Below, in pieces: positions 37,143-45,059 of a stretch of DNA of 64,000 nucleotides; position 1 is the first letter of the stretch; every line of letters starts with the position of its first letter. Source of the stretch: Methanospirillum hungatei (GTDB lineage Archaea; Halobacteriota; Methanomicrobia; Methanomicrobiales; Methanospirillaceae); contig NZ_CP077107.1 in assembly GCF_019263745.1 (NCBI RefSeq), positions 248,001-312,000 on the forward strand, in the 5' to 3' direction. The notes beneath the pieces were generated by a model. It did not search any database, had not been told where the DNA came from, and saw only the letters and a program-made list of their open reading frames with translations. A program made the position numbers and the translations under genes.

Positions 37143-37553
37143 ATGCTGGAAAAAGCAGGCTATATGCAAAAAGCGAAAACGATAACAATTGATGAAGAAG
37201 GATTCCCTACTGAGATCATTGAACTTGTCCTTGACGGAAAAAGGTTTGGCATTGGAATGGATGATTTGAAACGGGCCATCAGAGGAAAAATTTCTGCAAG
37301 AACATTTCAGTTACGAATGAACTGGAAACAATATGTAAGTTCTACAGTTGGTCTTGCATATTTGTCATATTCAGGCAAAGCAATGAATATTGAATTGATT
37401 GATGGAAACAGATATACTGTGTCGCTCGATTCATTGAAATCATTATTATGCAAACGTTCTACCTATGCACCTGTTGCTCGTCTTCCCATGAGTAGCGCAA
37501 TAAAATTTCCTTCTCTTGCTGGTGACTCACAGCGGATGCTTGTCACCTGTTAA
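37143..37553 (+). CDS. Conserved hypothetical protein
   Basis: A 136-residue protein that I do not recognise. It begins MLEKAGYMQKAKTITID and has a compact beta-rich middle (RFGIGMDDLKRAIRG, VGLAYLSYSGKAMNIEL, RYTVSLDSLKSLL). No membrane segment is seen. I use ATG 37143 rather than the GTG at 37134 because the AGGGTGA ribosome site fits. It seems to be a single-gene unit with its own promoter. Confidence 0.6.
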   Translation: MLEKAGYMQKAKTITIDEEGFPTEIIELVLDGKRFGIGMDDLKRAIRGKISARTFQLRMNWKQYVSSTVGLAYLSYSGKAMNIELIDGNRYTVSLDSLKSLLCKRSTYAPVARLPMSSAIKFPSLAGDSQRMLVTC

Positions 37554-37632
37554 TCTCTCTTGATCATCATTTACGCGTTCCAGGTATATTCTCTGTTAAT
37601 CCGGAAAGTTTTCCTGATAATCAATATTTTTA

Positions 37633-37664
37633 TTACCATAACCTTTAATTGATTAAACCGGTAA
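37633..37664. repeat. Nested inverted repeat between 37143 gene and NusA-like gene
   Basis: TTACC (37633) and GGTAA (37660) enclose TTTAAT tg ATTAAA (37644-37657), so two inverted repeats share one centre. It may be an operator for the NusA-like gene or a structure at the end of the upstream transcript. The surrounding 240-base gap has no other supported feature. Confidence 0.35.
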
Positions 37665-37812
37665 TATTTCCACGGTTTTCTAACAAAGAGATGGCACACA
37701 GATTTTATCACAATAAATTCTTAAGCAGATTAGTTTTCTCTCGTAATACTCACCTCTATGCTGGATTACCCTCGGATATCAATACATTGCGAATATGGAG
37801 TTTGAATCATCT

Positions 37813-38256
37813 ATGGAACGAAATCTTGGATTTAAAGAACGAAGATATATTGAAGAACTCAGGATCCTTACCAAATCTACCGCTCTTGATTGTTTAATTG
37901 ATGACAAATTTGATAGAATTATTTATGTCATAAAAGCCGGGGACATGGGATATGCCATCGGAAAAAAAGGTGATAATATCCGTCGTCTTCAGGGAGTTAC
38001 TGGTCGAAAAGTTGAGATGGTTGAATTTGCCGAAGAACTCCAGGAATTTCTTGCAAATATATTTAAACCCGCTCAGATTCTTCGATTCTCATGCGATGAT
38101 CAATCTAAAAAGATGAACATCGTGGTTTCTGATAAAAATGATGTAGGGATCGCAATTGGAAAAGGGGGATGCACCATAGAAAAGGCCCGTCTTCTCATTC
38201 GCCGGTTCTACGGGTATGAAATTGGTGAAGTATTTCCAGAAGAGGGAACAGTTTGA
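37813..38256 (+). CDS. NusA-like KH-domain protein
   Basis: Archaeal NusA homologs consist of two KH RNA-binding domains. Here the first GxxG is in GYAIGKKGDNIRRLQG (about residue 55) and the second in GIAIGKGGCTIEKARLL (about residue 115). The role is presumed to be in transcription elongation or rRNA processing. The start ATG 37813 gives MERNLGFKERRYIEEL, while an in-frame ATG at 37795 adds six residues. It is usually near RNA polymerase or rpsL genes, but here it precedes hisE. Confidence 0.88.
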   Translation: MERNLGFKERRYIEELRILTKSTALDCLIDDKFDRIIYVIKAGDMGYAIGKKGDNIRRLQGVTGRKVEMVEFAEELQEFLANIFKPAQILRFSCDDQSKKMNIVVSDKNDVGIAIGKGGCTIEKARLLIRRFYGYEIGEVFPEEGTV

Positions 38257-38546
38257 AAAAAGCAGAAATCCTGGACGAAATCTGGGAAGTCATTGAAGAC
38301 AGAGCAATCAATCCATCAGAGGATTCATACACGACCAGAATTCTAACTCATCGAAAAGGAATTGATAAATCTCTGGAAAAAGTCGGAGAAGAATGTTCTG
38401 AGTTTATTATAGCTGTCAAGAATGGTGAAAAGTCAAGAATTACTGAGGAAGCTGCAGATGTTATTTTTCATTTGATGCTTGCATTAAAACGTGCAGATAT
38501 ACATGTTCAGGCGGTCTGGGACGAACTTAATTCAAGACGCCATTAA
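38253..38546 (+). CDS. hisE: Phosphoribosyl-ATP pyrophosphatase
   Basis: HisE removes pyrophosphate from phosphoribosyl-ATP in histidine synthesis. The 97-residue all-helical protein has KSLEKVGEECSEFIIAVKN and EEAADVIFHLMLAL, which carry the metal-binding Glu and Asp of the MazG-like fold. It starts with TTG at 38253 in a TTGA overlap with the NusA-like stop, with GAGGGAA upstream, so translation is coupled to that gene. No other his genes are nearby. Confidence 0.9.
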   Translation: MKKAEILDEIWEVIEDRAINPSEDSYTTRILTHRKGIDKSLEKVGEECSEFIIAVKNGEKSRITEEAADVIFHLMLALKRADIHVQAVWDELNSRRH

Positions 38547-39118
38547 CATTCTGTTGTAAAAAGGTCTGGTCGTTGTATCACATGTAACAGGCCAGATCTG
38601 ACAGCAGTATCCAGCCATCCGTATCCGTAGCATAGATAACCTAAGGCTGGGATATTAGAATCCTGTTTGTATAAAAATTCACCTTTTTCTAGATTCAATT
38701 TTGCTATGTAAAGGCAATGATCTGATGCTTTCGAAAGTGGTGATCCTATCATCAGACAATTGGATACTGATGGAATAGCACACGAAAGCATTGAAATATA
38801 TCGTTCAGTTTTTTCATTTAAGTGTGTTTTATCATATTCTTTGGGAAATTCTATATTCCGCCATGAAATTGGAAAAAATGGAATAGAATAAAGACCCAGA
38901 TAAGATCCGGCACATATCCAGCCATGAGCGTATGCTAAAGAAGCATAATAATTTACGATGTCTTTATTCTTATAAAAAAAAACAGAATCATCAAGATATG
39001 ATTCTATCATCTGGATTATTTCAGTTGTTAAATGATAATATGGAGTGTTTTTCACACAACATATGGATATCTGATGAACTAATGATTTCAGAATATCTGA
39101 ATAAGTCTCAAGGTTCAT
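38543..39118 (-). CDS. DUF357-like protein, apparent internal duplication
   Basis: The 191-residue protein contains the DUF357 pattern (a Tyr/Ala-rich helix ending in YAHGW and a Gly-Leu) twice: [19 protein letters not shown] about residue 60 and [21 protein letters not shown] about residue 165. Normal DUF357 proteins are about half this size, so this looks like a tandem duplication. The function is unknown. The start ATG 39118 lies inside the end of the diphthine synthase gene (11-base overlap), so it is the second gene of that unit. Confidence 0.65.
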   Translation of the reverse strand: MNLETYSDILKSLVHQISICCVKNTPYYHLTTEIIQMIESYLDDSVFFYKNKDIVNYYASLAYAHGWICAGSYLGLYSIPFFPISWRNIEFPKEYDKTHLNEKTERYISMLSCAIPSVSNCLMIGSPLSKASDHCLYIAKLNLEKGEFLYKQDSNIPALGYLCYGYGWLDTAVRSGLLHVIQRPDLFTTEC

Positions 39119-39863
39119 ATCCGGCAAAAATTTTCAGATATTCTTCTTCAATCTCATGAAGTGTTCCTGGTATAACCAGAATATGAAGAGGTGGGCCAAA
39201 ATCTATGTGTTTTAGTTGGGTTGATGATCCTGCTGCAACGATTGGATTATCTGAACCTGCCCGTGCTATTCCAACATAGAGAGGAATTGTGTCTGATGAT
39301 CCCTCCATCAGTTTTTCAAGTAGATCAATTCCTTCATGTACGGTCATAAATCGGTTTTCTTGAATATCTAGATATACAGTCGTGTGAAGGTTTTGTTGGA
39401 TGTTTGAAAGAATTGTATCAAGAGGAGTTTTTGGAAACCAATTTTTTGCAGGATAAGGAATGGAACAGGATTTCCCAAACCGGTAATTCTGCAGACCTGA
39501 CAATCCACAAACAGCACTTACAATAGATGAACCATGGATAATTTTTGTTTGAATATCCTGCTCTTTTGCTCTTATCCGAAGGTCAGCATGGGTTGTTGAG
39601 ACCATAGGATCTCCTCCCGTAAGAAAGACAGCATTACCGCTTTTTGCTGCGGTAAGGATTGGTTCAGGGTATTGTTCTACATCCTGACGTTTGAGGATAG
39701 TTATTGGTTTTTTGTATAATTCGCGCATAAGATCCGGATTTGCACCCATTAAAATTGAAGTATATGATTCAAGAAAAATCGTGTCTGCCTGCTCTATTGC
39801 CCGCAATCCTTTAATCGAAATATCATCCAGGTCATAAAGACCCAGCCCTACGAAGATTAACAT
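39108..39863 (-). CDS. dphB: Diphthine synthase
   Basis: DphB (Dph5) methylates the aminocarboxypropyl-histidine of elongation factor 2 in diphthamide synthesis. The 251-residue protein has the CbiF/Dph5 methyltransferase fold: [16 protein letters not shown] at the N-terminus, [15 protein letters not shown], which is the family motif, and [20 protein letters not shown]. It directly precedes a DUF357 gene and follows a RecA-like protein gene by six bases, so three genes form one unit. Confidence 0.93.
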   Translation of the reverse strand: MLIFVGLGLYDLDDISIKGLRAIEQADTIFLESYTSILMGANPDLMRELYKKPITILKRQDVEQYPEPILTAAKSGNAVFLTGGDPMVSTTHADLRIRAKEQDIQTKIIHGSSIVSAVCGLSGLQNYRFGKSCSIPYPAKNWFPKTPLDTILSNIQQNLHTTVYLDIQENRFMTVHEGIDLLEKLMEGSSDTIPLYVGIARAGSDNPIVAAGSSTQLKHIDFGPPLHILVIPGTLHEIEEEYLKIFAGYEP

Positions 39864-39869
39864 GAAAAA

Positions 39870-40574
39870 TCAGGAAGAAAATTCCAATGTTCCGTTATCA
39901 AAAGAGAATTGTCTCCAGTTCATAGACAGACCCATCGATCCTTGTAGTCTCATCCTCTTACCTTCATCCGTAATTTGTATTTCGACAACGATATTCATAA
40001 GTTGTTTGACAATAGCCATTGTTTTTTGATCAAATGATTCACTATTTAAAAGAAAGACGCCAATAGAGCCCATTTTTCGAAGCTTGGATGTAACAACATG
40101 TAAAAACTGATAAATGATATCAATTTTCCGAAACATGAGCATTGAGGTTAACGAGAAAATACAATATCGTATTGGGGTTGGAAATAATTGATCAGGATCA
40201 TCCGTAAAATCCCCTTTCATAATTTCTTCAGTTAATTGTGAGAATTTTATATCCATTCCAGTAAGATCACTCGGGCTACCGACATATTTTATCTTCTGGG
40301 TATCTTCAATTGAGGTAAATGATGTTCTGGATATTGCATCAATAATTCCGATATAATTCGTATCAAATCCATTTCCACTAAAAAAATCCAGAAGTTCCTG
40401 TGACTGGTTTTCTGTAGCCAGCACAATCATGTACTCTTTAATCCTGGGTTTAGCAAGAAATGATGCAACCAGTTCCCCATCGCTAAAAGCCGGAGCTAGT
40501 ACTAACATATTAGTACCGGGATTTACACCCCCTTTCTGATCTATCACATCAATGCCAGTCAGGTATTTGTACAT
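39870..40574 (-). CDS. RAD55/KaiC-like protein lacking a Walker A motif
   Basis: A 234-residue protein with the general RecA/KaiC-like strand order (N-terminal TGIDVIDQKGGVNPGTNMLVL). At the P-loop position it reads PGTNMLVLAPAFSDGE instead of GxxxxGKT, so it should not hydrolyse ATP. LYI-type strands, FSLTSMLMF and GVFLLNSESF follow. It may be a pseudo-ATPase partner or a scaffold. It is the first gene of a three-gene unit with dphB. The family call rests on overall pattern only. Confidence 0.5.
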   Translation of the reverse strand: MYKYLTGIDVIDQKGGVNPGTNMLVLAPAFSDGELVASFLAKPRIKEYMIVLATENQSQELLDFFSGNGFDTNYIGIIDAISRTSFTSIEDTQKIKYVGSPSDLTGMDIKFSQLTEEIMKGDFTDDPDQLFPTPIRYCIFSLTSMLMFRKIDIIYQFLHVVTSKLRKMGSIGVFLLNSESFDQKTMAIVKQLMNIVVEIQITDEGKRMRLQGSMGLSMNWRQFSFDNGTLEFSS

Positions 40575-40817
40575 ACGTGTTTAAAAAATTGATTTGCTAT
40601 CATATTAACCCAATGATATTAGTCTGAGAACAACTGCCTATAACTTTCTCCTATATCGAATCCTTTTATACTTATCATAAAGAAGTTATAAGGTCAGTTA
40701 TTCTGAAACTGGGTATCCTTGGTAAGGGTAACGTATATCTTCAGAAAGAGATATGCACTTTTCAGGATATTTTTACTGTACATTCACAAAGACTCCTGCG
40801 TTACTCTTGAGGATACT
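40575..40817. other. Divergent intergenic region
   Basis: This 243-base AT-rich gap separates the KaiC-like and the cis-prenyltransferase-like genes. It contains an 8-base inverted repeat (TATAACTT near 40639 and AAGTTATA near 40685). A longer reading frame upstream of 40818 lacks similarity and is not used. No RNA gene is seen. Confidence 0.4.
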
Positions 40818-41444
40818 ATGATTTACCAGATATATGAATGGCACCTTCTTCGCGATATTGATAGTATTCCTCAGGTTATATGTTTCATGATATCCGGAAT
40901 AGAAATGGAGAATAATCCTAGTAAGATGAGACGGGTTATCGAATGGTGTCTTGAGATATCTGATAATATTCAGAAGAAGAATCAGGAATGCCCCGGAATC
41001 AAAGAGATAATTATTCACATTAATACAGGTTCACCTGAAAAAAATCCTCCATATATGTCAGAAATTAGGAACCTTTCAACAATTGCTACCGTTCATCTTC
41101 ATTATGGAGATCATTCGGAAGTATTTGGAAATGGTGTTCCAGTAATAATTGCAATCGGAAAATCCGGGCGGGAAGAAATAGCAGATGCAATACAAGCAAT
41201 GGCTTCGGACAATATTCTTCCTGAACATGTTACGAATGAAGTTTTGGAAAAATATCTTACCTTTTCTCATACACCTGATTGTGTGATTAAGACAGGGGGA
41301 GCGCATCTTGTTGATTTTCTTATATGGCAATCAGTATATTCAGAATTATTTTTCCTTGATTTAAACTGGGAAAAAATTCGGAAAATAGATCTTTTACGTG
41401 CCTTTAGAGATTTTCAGGCGAGAAACAGAAGATTTGGAGCTTAA
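40818..41444 (+). CDS. Cis-prenyltransferase paralog lacking catalytic residues (candidate NgBR-like subunit)
   Basis: The 208-residue protein is related to undecaprenyl/dehydrodolichyl diphosphate synthases. The C-terminal DFLIWQSVYSELFFLDLNW and RAFRDFQARNRRFGA keep the family pattern, including the terminal RxG. The N-terminal P-loop is gone: where the enzyme next door has IIQDGNRR this has FMISGIEM, so the catalytic Asp is Ser. The IPP-binding RTGGExRxS is KTGGAHLVD. It is therefore probably inactive alone. ATG 40818 follows gagga. It meets the UppS gene tail to tail, sharing four bases (stop codons overlap in TTAA). Confidence 0.75.
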   Translation: MIYQIYEWHLLRDIDSIPQVICFMISGIEMENNPSKMRRVIEWCLEISDNIQKKNQECPGIKEIIIHINTGSPEKNPPYMSEIRNLSTIATVHLHYGDHSEVFGNGVPVIIAIGKSGREEIADAIQAMASDNILPEHVTNEVLEKYLTFSHTPDCVIKTGGAHLVDFLIWQSVYSELFFLDLNWEKIRKIDLLRAFRDFQARNRRFGA

Positions 41445-42223
41445 GTCCTACAATTTCGTTTCTTTTTCATGTCCTGACGTTCAGAATAAACTCTAATGGC
41501 ACGAAGCATATCCAGTTTTCGAAACATCGGCCAATAAGGTGCACAGAAATAGACCGCTGATTCATGTCCGTTTGCAAGCCAGGGTAAGAAATTTGATGTC
41601 CGGCATTCATTACCCGTCCTTATGATCAGATCAACAGGCGGAAGAGTGACATTTTTTCCATACAGGTTTTCTTCAAAAAGATCCGGGGTGATATCTTCCT
41701 TTTTTATTTTGTTATTCTTGATATCGTTGAGAATTTTTGAAGTTGCCCGAAGCATTTCATTTCTCCCTCCATAAGCCAAAGCCATATTGAGATAAAAATT
41801 ATCGTAATGGGCAGTTGCTGCTTCGGCCTGTTCCACTGCACCTCGTAGATCTTCAGGAAGCATATCCCGATCACCGATCATCTGGATACGAATTCCATAT
41901 TTATGAACACGTTCATCAATACTGATGCGACTGAGTTTTTCTTTAAATAATGTAAAGAGGTTCTGGACTTCCTCATCTGATCGGCTAAAATTTTCAGTTG
42001 AAAATGTGTAGAGTGTTATATGTCTGATGCCTAGTTCCTGTGCCCACTCTAATACTTCTTCGGTCCGATCAGCCCCTGCGCGATGTCCTGAGGCAGTGGC
42101 AAGACCTTTCTTTTTTGCGTACCGGCGATTTCCATCCTGAATAATCGCAATATGTTGTGGAATATGCGTAACTTGTTTTGATATCAGATATTCGTAAACA
42201 TGTTCTATTAATCCCCGTATCAT
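41441..42223 (-). CDS. uppS: Cis-prenyltransferase (UppS/DHDDS-like), catalytic subunit
   Basis: It condenses isopentenyl diphosphate units to long polyprenyl or dolichyl-type diphosphates for glycan carriers. The 260-residue protein has IPQHIAIIQDGNRRYAKK with the catalytic Asp, TLYTFSTENF, and RTGNECRTSNFLPW with both IPP-binding Arg and Ser. The C-terminus YSERQDMKKKRNCRT lacks the RxG motif that homodimeric enzymes need. Its start overlaps the stop of the radical SAM gene by four bases. The lack of RxG here and its presence in the paralog at 40818 fits a heteromeric enzyme. Confidence 0.9.
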   Translation of the reverse strand: MIRGLIEHVYEYLISKQVTHIPQHIAIIQDGNRRYAKKKGLATASGHRAGADRTEEVLEWAQELGIRHITLYTFSTENFSRSDEEVQNLFTLFKEKLSRISIDERVHKYGIRIQMIGDRDMLPEDLRGAVEQAEAATAHYDNFYLNMALAYGGRNEMLRATSKILNDIKNNKIKKEDITPDLFEENLYGKNVTLPPVDLIIRTGNECRTSNFLPWLANGHESAVYFCAPYWPMFRKLDMLRAIRVYSERQDMKKKRNCRT

Positions 42224-43233
42224 AGTGGGGTCACCTCAAGTATGATTCCACCATCAGGATATCGTTCGATAAAGTAAGCTGGCCCGGAGATAAAATCAGA
42301 GATCTCATCAAGAATCCACCATCCGGTTTCAATCCGGTCATCAAATCGTTCGAACAAGGATTCATCAGAATCTCCTGGAATGGTTTCATTTTTACCGTCA
42401 CATTCCCAGACTCCGTAAATTATCGTCCCGTCATCTGTTATTTCATCAAATTCTCGAGCAGTATTTACAGCGATACGTCGTAGTCGCATTCGAAGCTGAA
42501 CTCTGTCTTTAAAGTCAGATGAACACCAGTGAACCTTTGGAAGAGATACAATATGACTGGCATTTTCCCAACCGCCCTGAACGGCATTTGATACATCACC
42601 CCTGAGGAGATATCCCCTGTTTCTCATTTCATCTGCATTATAGTCACCCCATTCTAGTTCATTGATATTTAGAAAATCAATATTCGGTAGATAATGCTCA
42701 AGATCATTCAGGTTAGGTAGTGAGGGAACTTCAATGCCTACATCCAGTCCTGCTTTTTTAGCAATTAGAATACTTTGGTGAAATGCAGTGTCTTCAAGAT
42801 GGCTCCATTGATCTGATGGAGGATGAAATCGTATTTCATCAACCAAGTTTTTAATAGAATGTATTGTTTTTTCATTCGGAGCCATTGCAGTATAAAGATG
42901 AATTTGATGAGTAGATCCAAATTCCTTTTTAAGTGCACTGGTATATTCAATAAGCCGATCAAAGTTGTAAAAAGGTTCTCCTCCGGTAATACCTGTCCCA
43001 AGAGCTGACATTCGCTTAGCTACCTGGATCATTTCTTCAGGAGAGGATATCTTATGCTCATTCGCATAAATGACATCTTTATTTTTACGTTCCTGCGAAA
43101 GCGGACAATACCAACAATCACGATGACATTGCCCGGTAAGGAAAAGAACTAATTTAGCTCCTTCATAACAGAGTTTGCACCCGGCAGACAGCCTACTATG
43201 AGGAGGAAGGTCTTCAGAAGTATTATCATCCAT
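42220..43233 (-). CDS. Radical SAM protein (COG2108-like)
   Basis: The 337-residue protein has the radical SAM cluster motif GQCHRDCWYCPLS (CxxxCxxC, about residues 34-45), TGITGGEPF, and a Cys-bearing start LCYEGAKLVLFLTG. It resembles the archaeal COG2108 group related to pyruvate formate-lyase activating enzymes. The substrate is unknown. It directly precedes uppS with a four-base overlap, which could hint at an isoprenoid or lipid link. Confidence 0.8.
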   Translation of the reverse strand: MDDNTSEDLPPHSRLSAGCKLCYEGAKLVLFLTGQCHRDCWYCPLSQERKNKDVIYANEHKISSPEEMIQVAKRMSALGTGITGGEPFYNFDRLIEYTSALKKEFGSTHQIHLYTAMAPNEKTIHSIKNLVDEIRFHPPSDQWSHLEDTAFHQSILIAKKAGLDVGIEVPSLPNLNDLEHYLPNIDFLNINELEWGDYNADEMRNRGYLLRGDVSNAVQGGWENASHIVSLPKVHWCSSDFKDRVQLRMRLRRIAVNTAREFDEITDDGTIIYGVWECDGKNETIPGDSDESLFERFDDRIETGWWILDEISDFISGPAYFIERYPDGGIILEVTPL

Positions 43234-43299
43234 TGCAAATCAGATAATTTCCATCTATATTCTCTATAGAGAGATAAATAGTATCCGGAAAAAAGTAAG

Positions 43300-44313
43300 T
43301 TATTTAGAAATTTTTTTCTGTGCCAGATTAGTCATCGCCTGAAGATCAGTTTCTGCTGATAACTCTAATGCATTTGATTTCACAGCATTTTGGACAAACC
43401 GTTCTCCTTCATCAGACCTGATAAGAAGGGTTGTCCATCCTTCAGGTGTCCCAACACTTCCTGCTGAAATATCTGCCTGTAATGCAGAGAAATCATTACA
43501 GCTCGAGCACCCTTTTCTGATTGCTGATTCTATTTCTTTTAAAGGAATTGTAGTGACTGTTCCATCATCAAGGGTCAATTCAAGTTTCCCTTTCACATCC
43601 ATTTTCACTATTCGGTATGCAGGAATGGAATGCTTTTGTCTGATGATATCTTCCATTAAAGGATAGTAATTAAAACTCTCTGTGCAGAATAGTCCAAATA
43701 TCAATCGAATGGCAGTCCCAAAAGGATGGACAAGATCATGAGATGATTCTTTCATTAATCGTGCAGCTTGAACAACACATGGAGTTCCAACAATAGCGAG
43801 ACGTTTTAATTTTTTTGTTATTACTGCAGTTTTTAATGCCTTTAAAACAGGTACGCTCCAATTATATCTGCTCCCAGCATGTTCCAACATTTCTCCAGAA
43901 CTGGTAATCAGAATAGAGATTGGTTTATGTGTCCACCGATCCTCTGTAACAGTAATGACACCATCAATGAGTCCGGATTGAAATGCATTGACAAGAATAG
44001 CGGTTACAGCACCACCACTCTGTTTGTGAGAAATTTCAGAAACTGCCCGTGCCCCAGTAATTGTTTTGTAAGATCCAAGGGGATTTGCGAGGTCTGGTTT
44101 TGTTCTTGGGCATACCTCATAGCATGCCCCACAAGGTACCTGATCTGTTTCTTGTTTGCAATACCCTGATGAAACGGGTCTCATAATTCCAGGATCATCT
44201 GGGAAAAACAGTGCATCTGCTGGACATACTGCAACGCATGCCCCACATCCGGAACATATACCATTGTCCCATACTTCTTCCTGTAAAGCAGTGTATGTTT
44301 TCTTTTTTGTCAT
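43300..44313 (-). CDS. FrhB-like subunit of glutamate synthase (F420-binding electron input)
   Basis: The 337-residue protein has two ferredoxin-type Cys sets near the N-terminus (CSGCGACVAVCP and CGACYEVCP), then the FrhB/FdhB N- and C-terminal domains (KQSGGAVTAIL, IVGTPCVVQAA, CSSCNDFSALQADIS). FrhB-like proteins pass electrons between F420 and FeS centres through FAD. In this operon it lies where GltD would be, so F420H2 probably replaces NADPH as donor. I use ATG 44313, which has GGGAG seven bases upstream; the frame's earlier ATG lies inside the preceding gene. Confidence 0.87.
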   Translation of the reverse strand: MTKKKTYTALQEEVWDNGICSGCGACVAVCPADALFFPDDPGIMRPVSSGYCKQETDQVPCGACYEVCPRTKPDLANPLGSYKTITGARAVSEISHKQSGGAVTAILVNAFQSGLIDGVITVTEDRWTHKPISILITSSGEMLEHAGSRYNWSVPVLKALKTAVITKKLKRLAIVGTPCVVQAARLMKESSHDLVHPFGTAIRLIFGLFCTESFNYYPLMEDIIRQKHSIPAYRIVKMDVKGKLELTLDDGTVTTIPLKEIESAIRKGCSSCNDFSALQADISAGSVGTPEGWTTLLIRSDEGERFVQNAVKSNALELSAETDLQAMTNLAQKKISK

Positions 44314-44317
44314 TTTT

Positions 44318-45058
44318 TCACTCCCAGGTATATTTTCCGGCAAATGGTCTGGCGCTGACAGGAGCAATTCGTGTGAATGAATTATTCAATAGGGAAGTTG
44401 GATCAATGTTGTAATAGGACGAAAATTCTAAAATATACGGTTTGATTCTCTCTAGATCTTCTGATGTTGCAGGTTGCGCATTGCTTCCGATACCTAAGGT
44501 CCAGTCTTCAACCGTACCTCTGATAAATATTTCACCACCGTGAATGCCTGATGCAAGTCCCATTTCCGCATATGGTTCATCATCTGAAAGTCTGAACATT
44601 ATAACCAGACCTCCTGCCATGTATTCTCCAAGGAATGCTTTCGCAGATCCACCTATGACAAGAACCGGACGTTTATCCATATATTGTTTCATATGGATTC
44701 CTCCACGATAACCGATATCATCACGAATAAAGACTTTTCCACCTCTCATACTATGTCCGGTGGCATCACCGCTTGCACCGTGAATAATAATTGTACCCTC
44801 ATCCATAGTATTTCCTGGAGCGTGATCAGCATTCCCAAATACTTCAATGGTCGGGCCCTTCATGAACATTCCCAGATCTCCACCTGGTACACCGTTGACG
44901 GTGATTTTTACATTTCCAGTCAACCCGTCTCCGATAAATCTCTGGCCCATAATATTATTCAGGATAATTTCTGATGCACCGTCACGGACTGCCTGCCTGA
45001 TCTGCTTATTAAGGGGTGTGTAATGGATCCCTGCTGCATCAATGGTTATCTGTGTCAT
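44318..45058 (-). CDS. Glutamate synthase GXGXG-domain subunit
   Basis: The 246-residue protein is the stand-alone third domain of the archaeal glutamate synthase large subunit. Its repeated Gly-rich turns (GDGLTGNV, NTMDEGTIIIHG, GHSMRGGKVFI, GGLVIMF) build the right-handed beta-helix, which has a structural role and bears the tunnel end for ammonia. It lies 1 base from the FMN-subunit stop, and the next gene starts 4 bases after its own stop. Part of a four-gene operon. Confidence 0.92.
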   Translation of the reverse strand: MTQITIDAAGIHYTPLNKQIRQAVRDGASEIILNNIMGQRFIGDGLTGNVKITVNGVPGGDLGMFMKGPTIEVFGNADHAPGNTMDEGTIIIHGASGDATGHSMRGGKVFIRDDIGYRGGIHMKQYMDKRPVLVIGGSAKAFLGEYMAGGLVIMFRLSDDEPYAEMGLASGIHGGEIFIRGTVEDWTLGIGSNAQPATSEDLERIKPYILEFSSYYNIDPTSLLNNSFTRIAPVSARPFAGKYTWE

Positions 45059-45059
45059 G

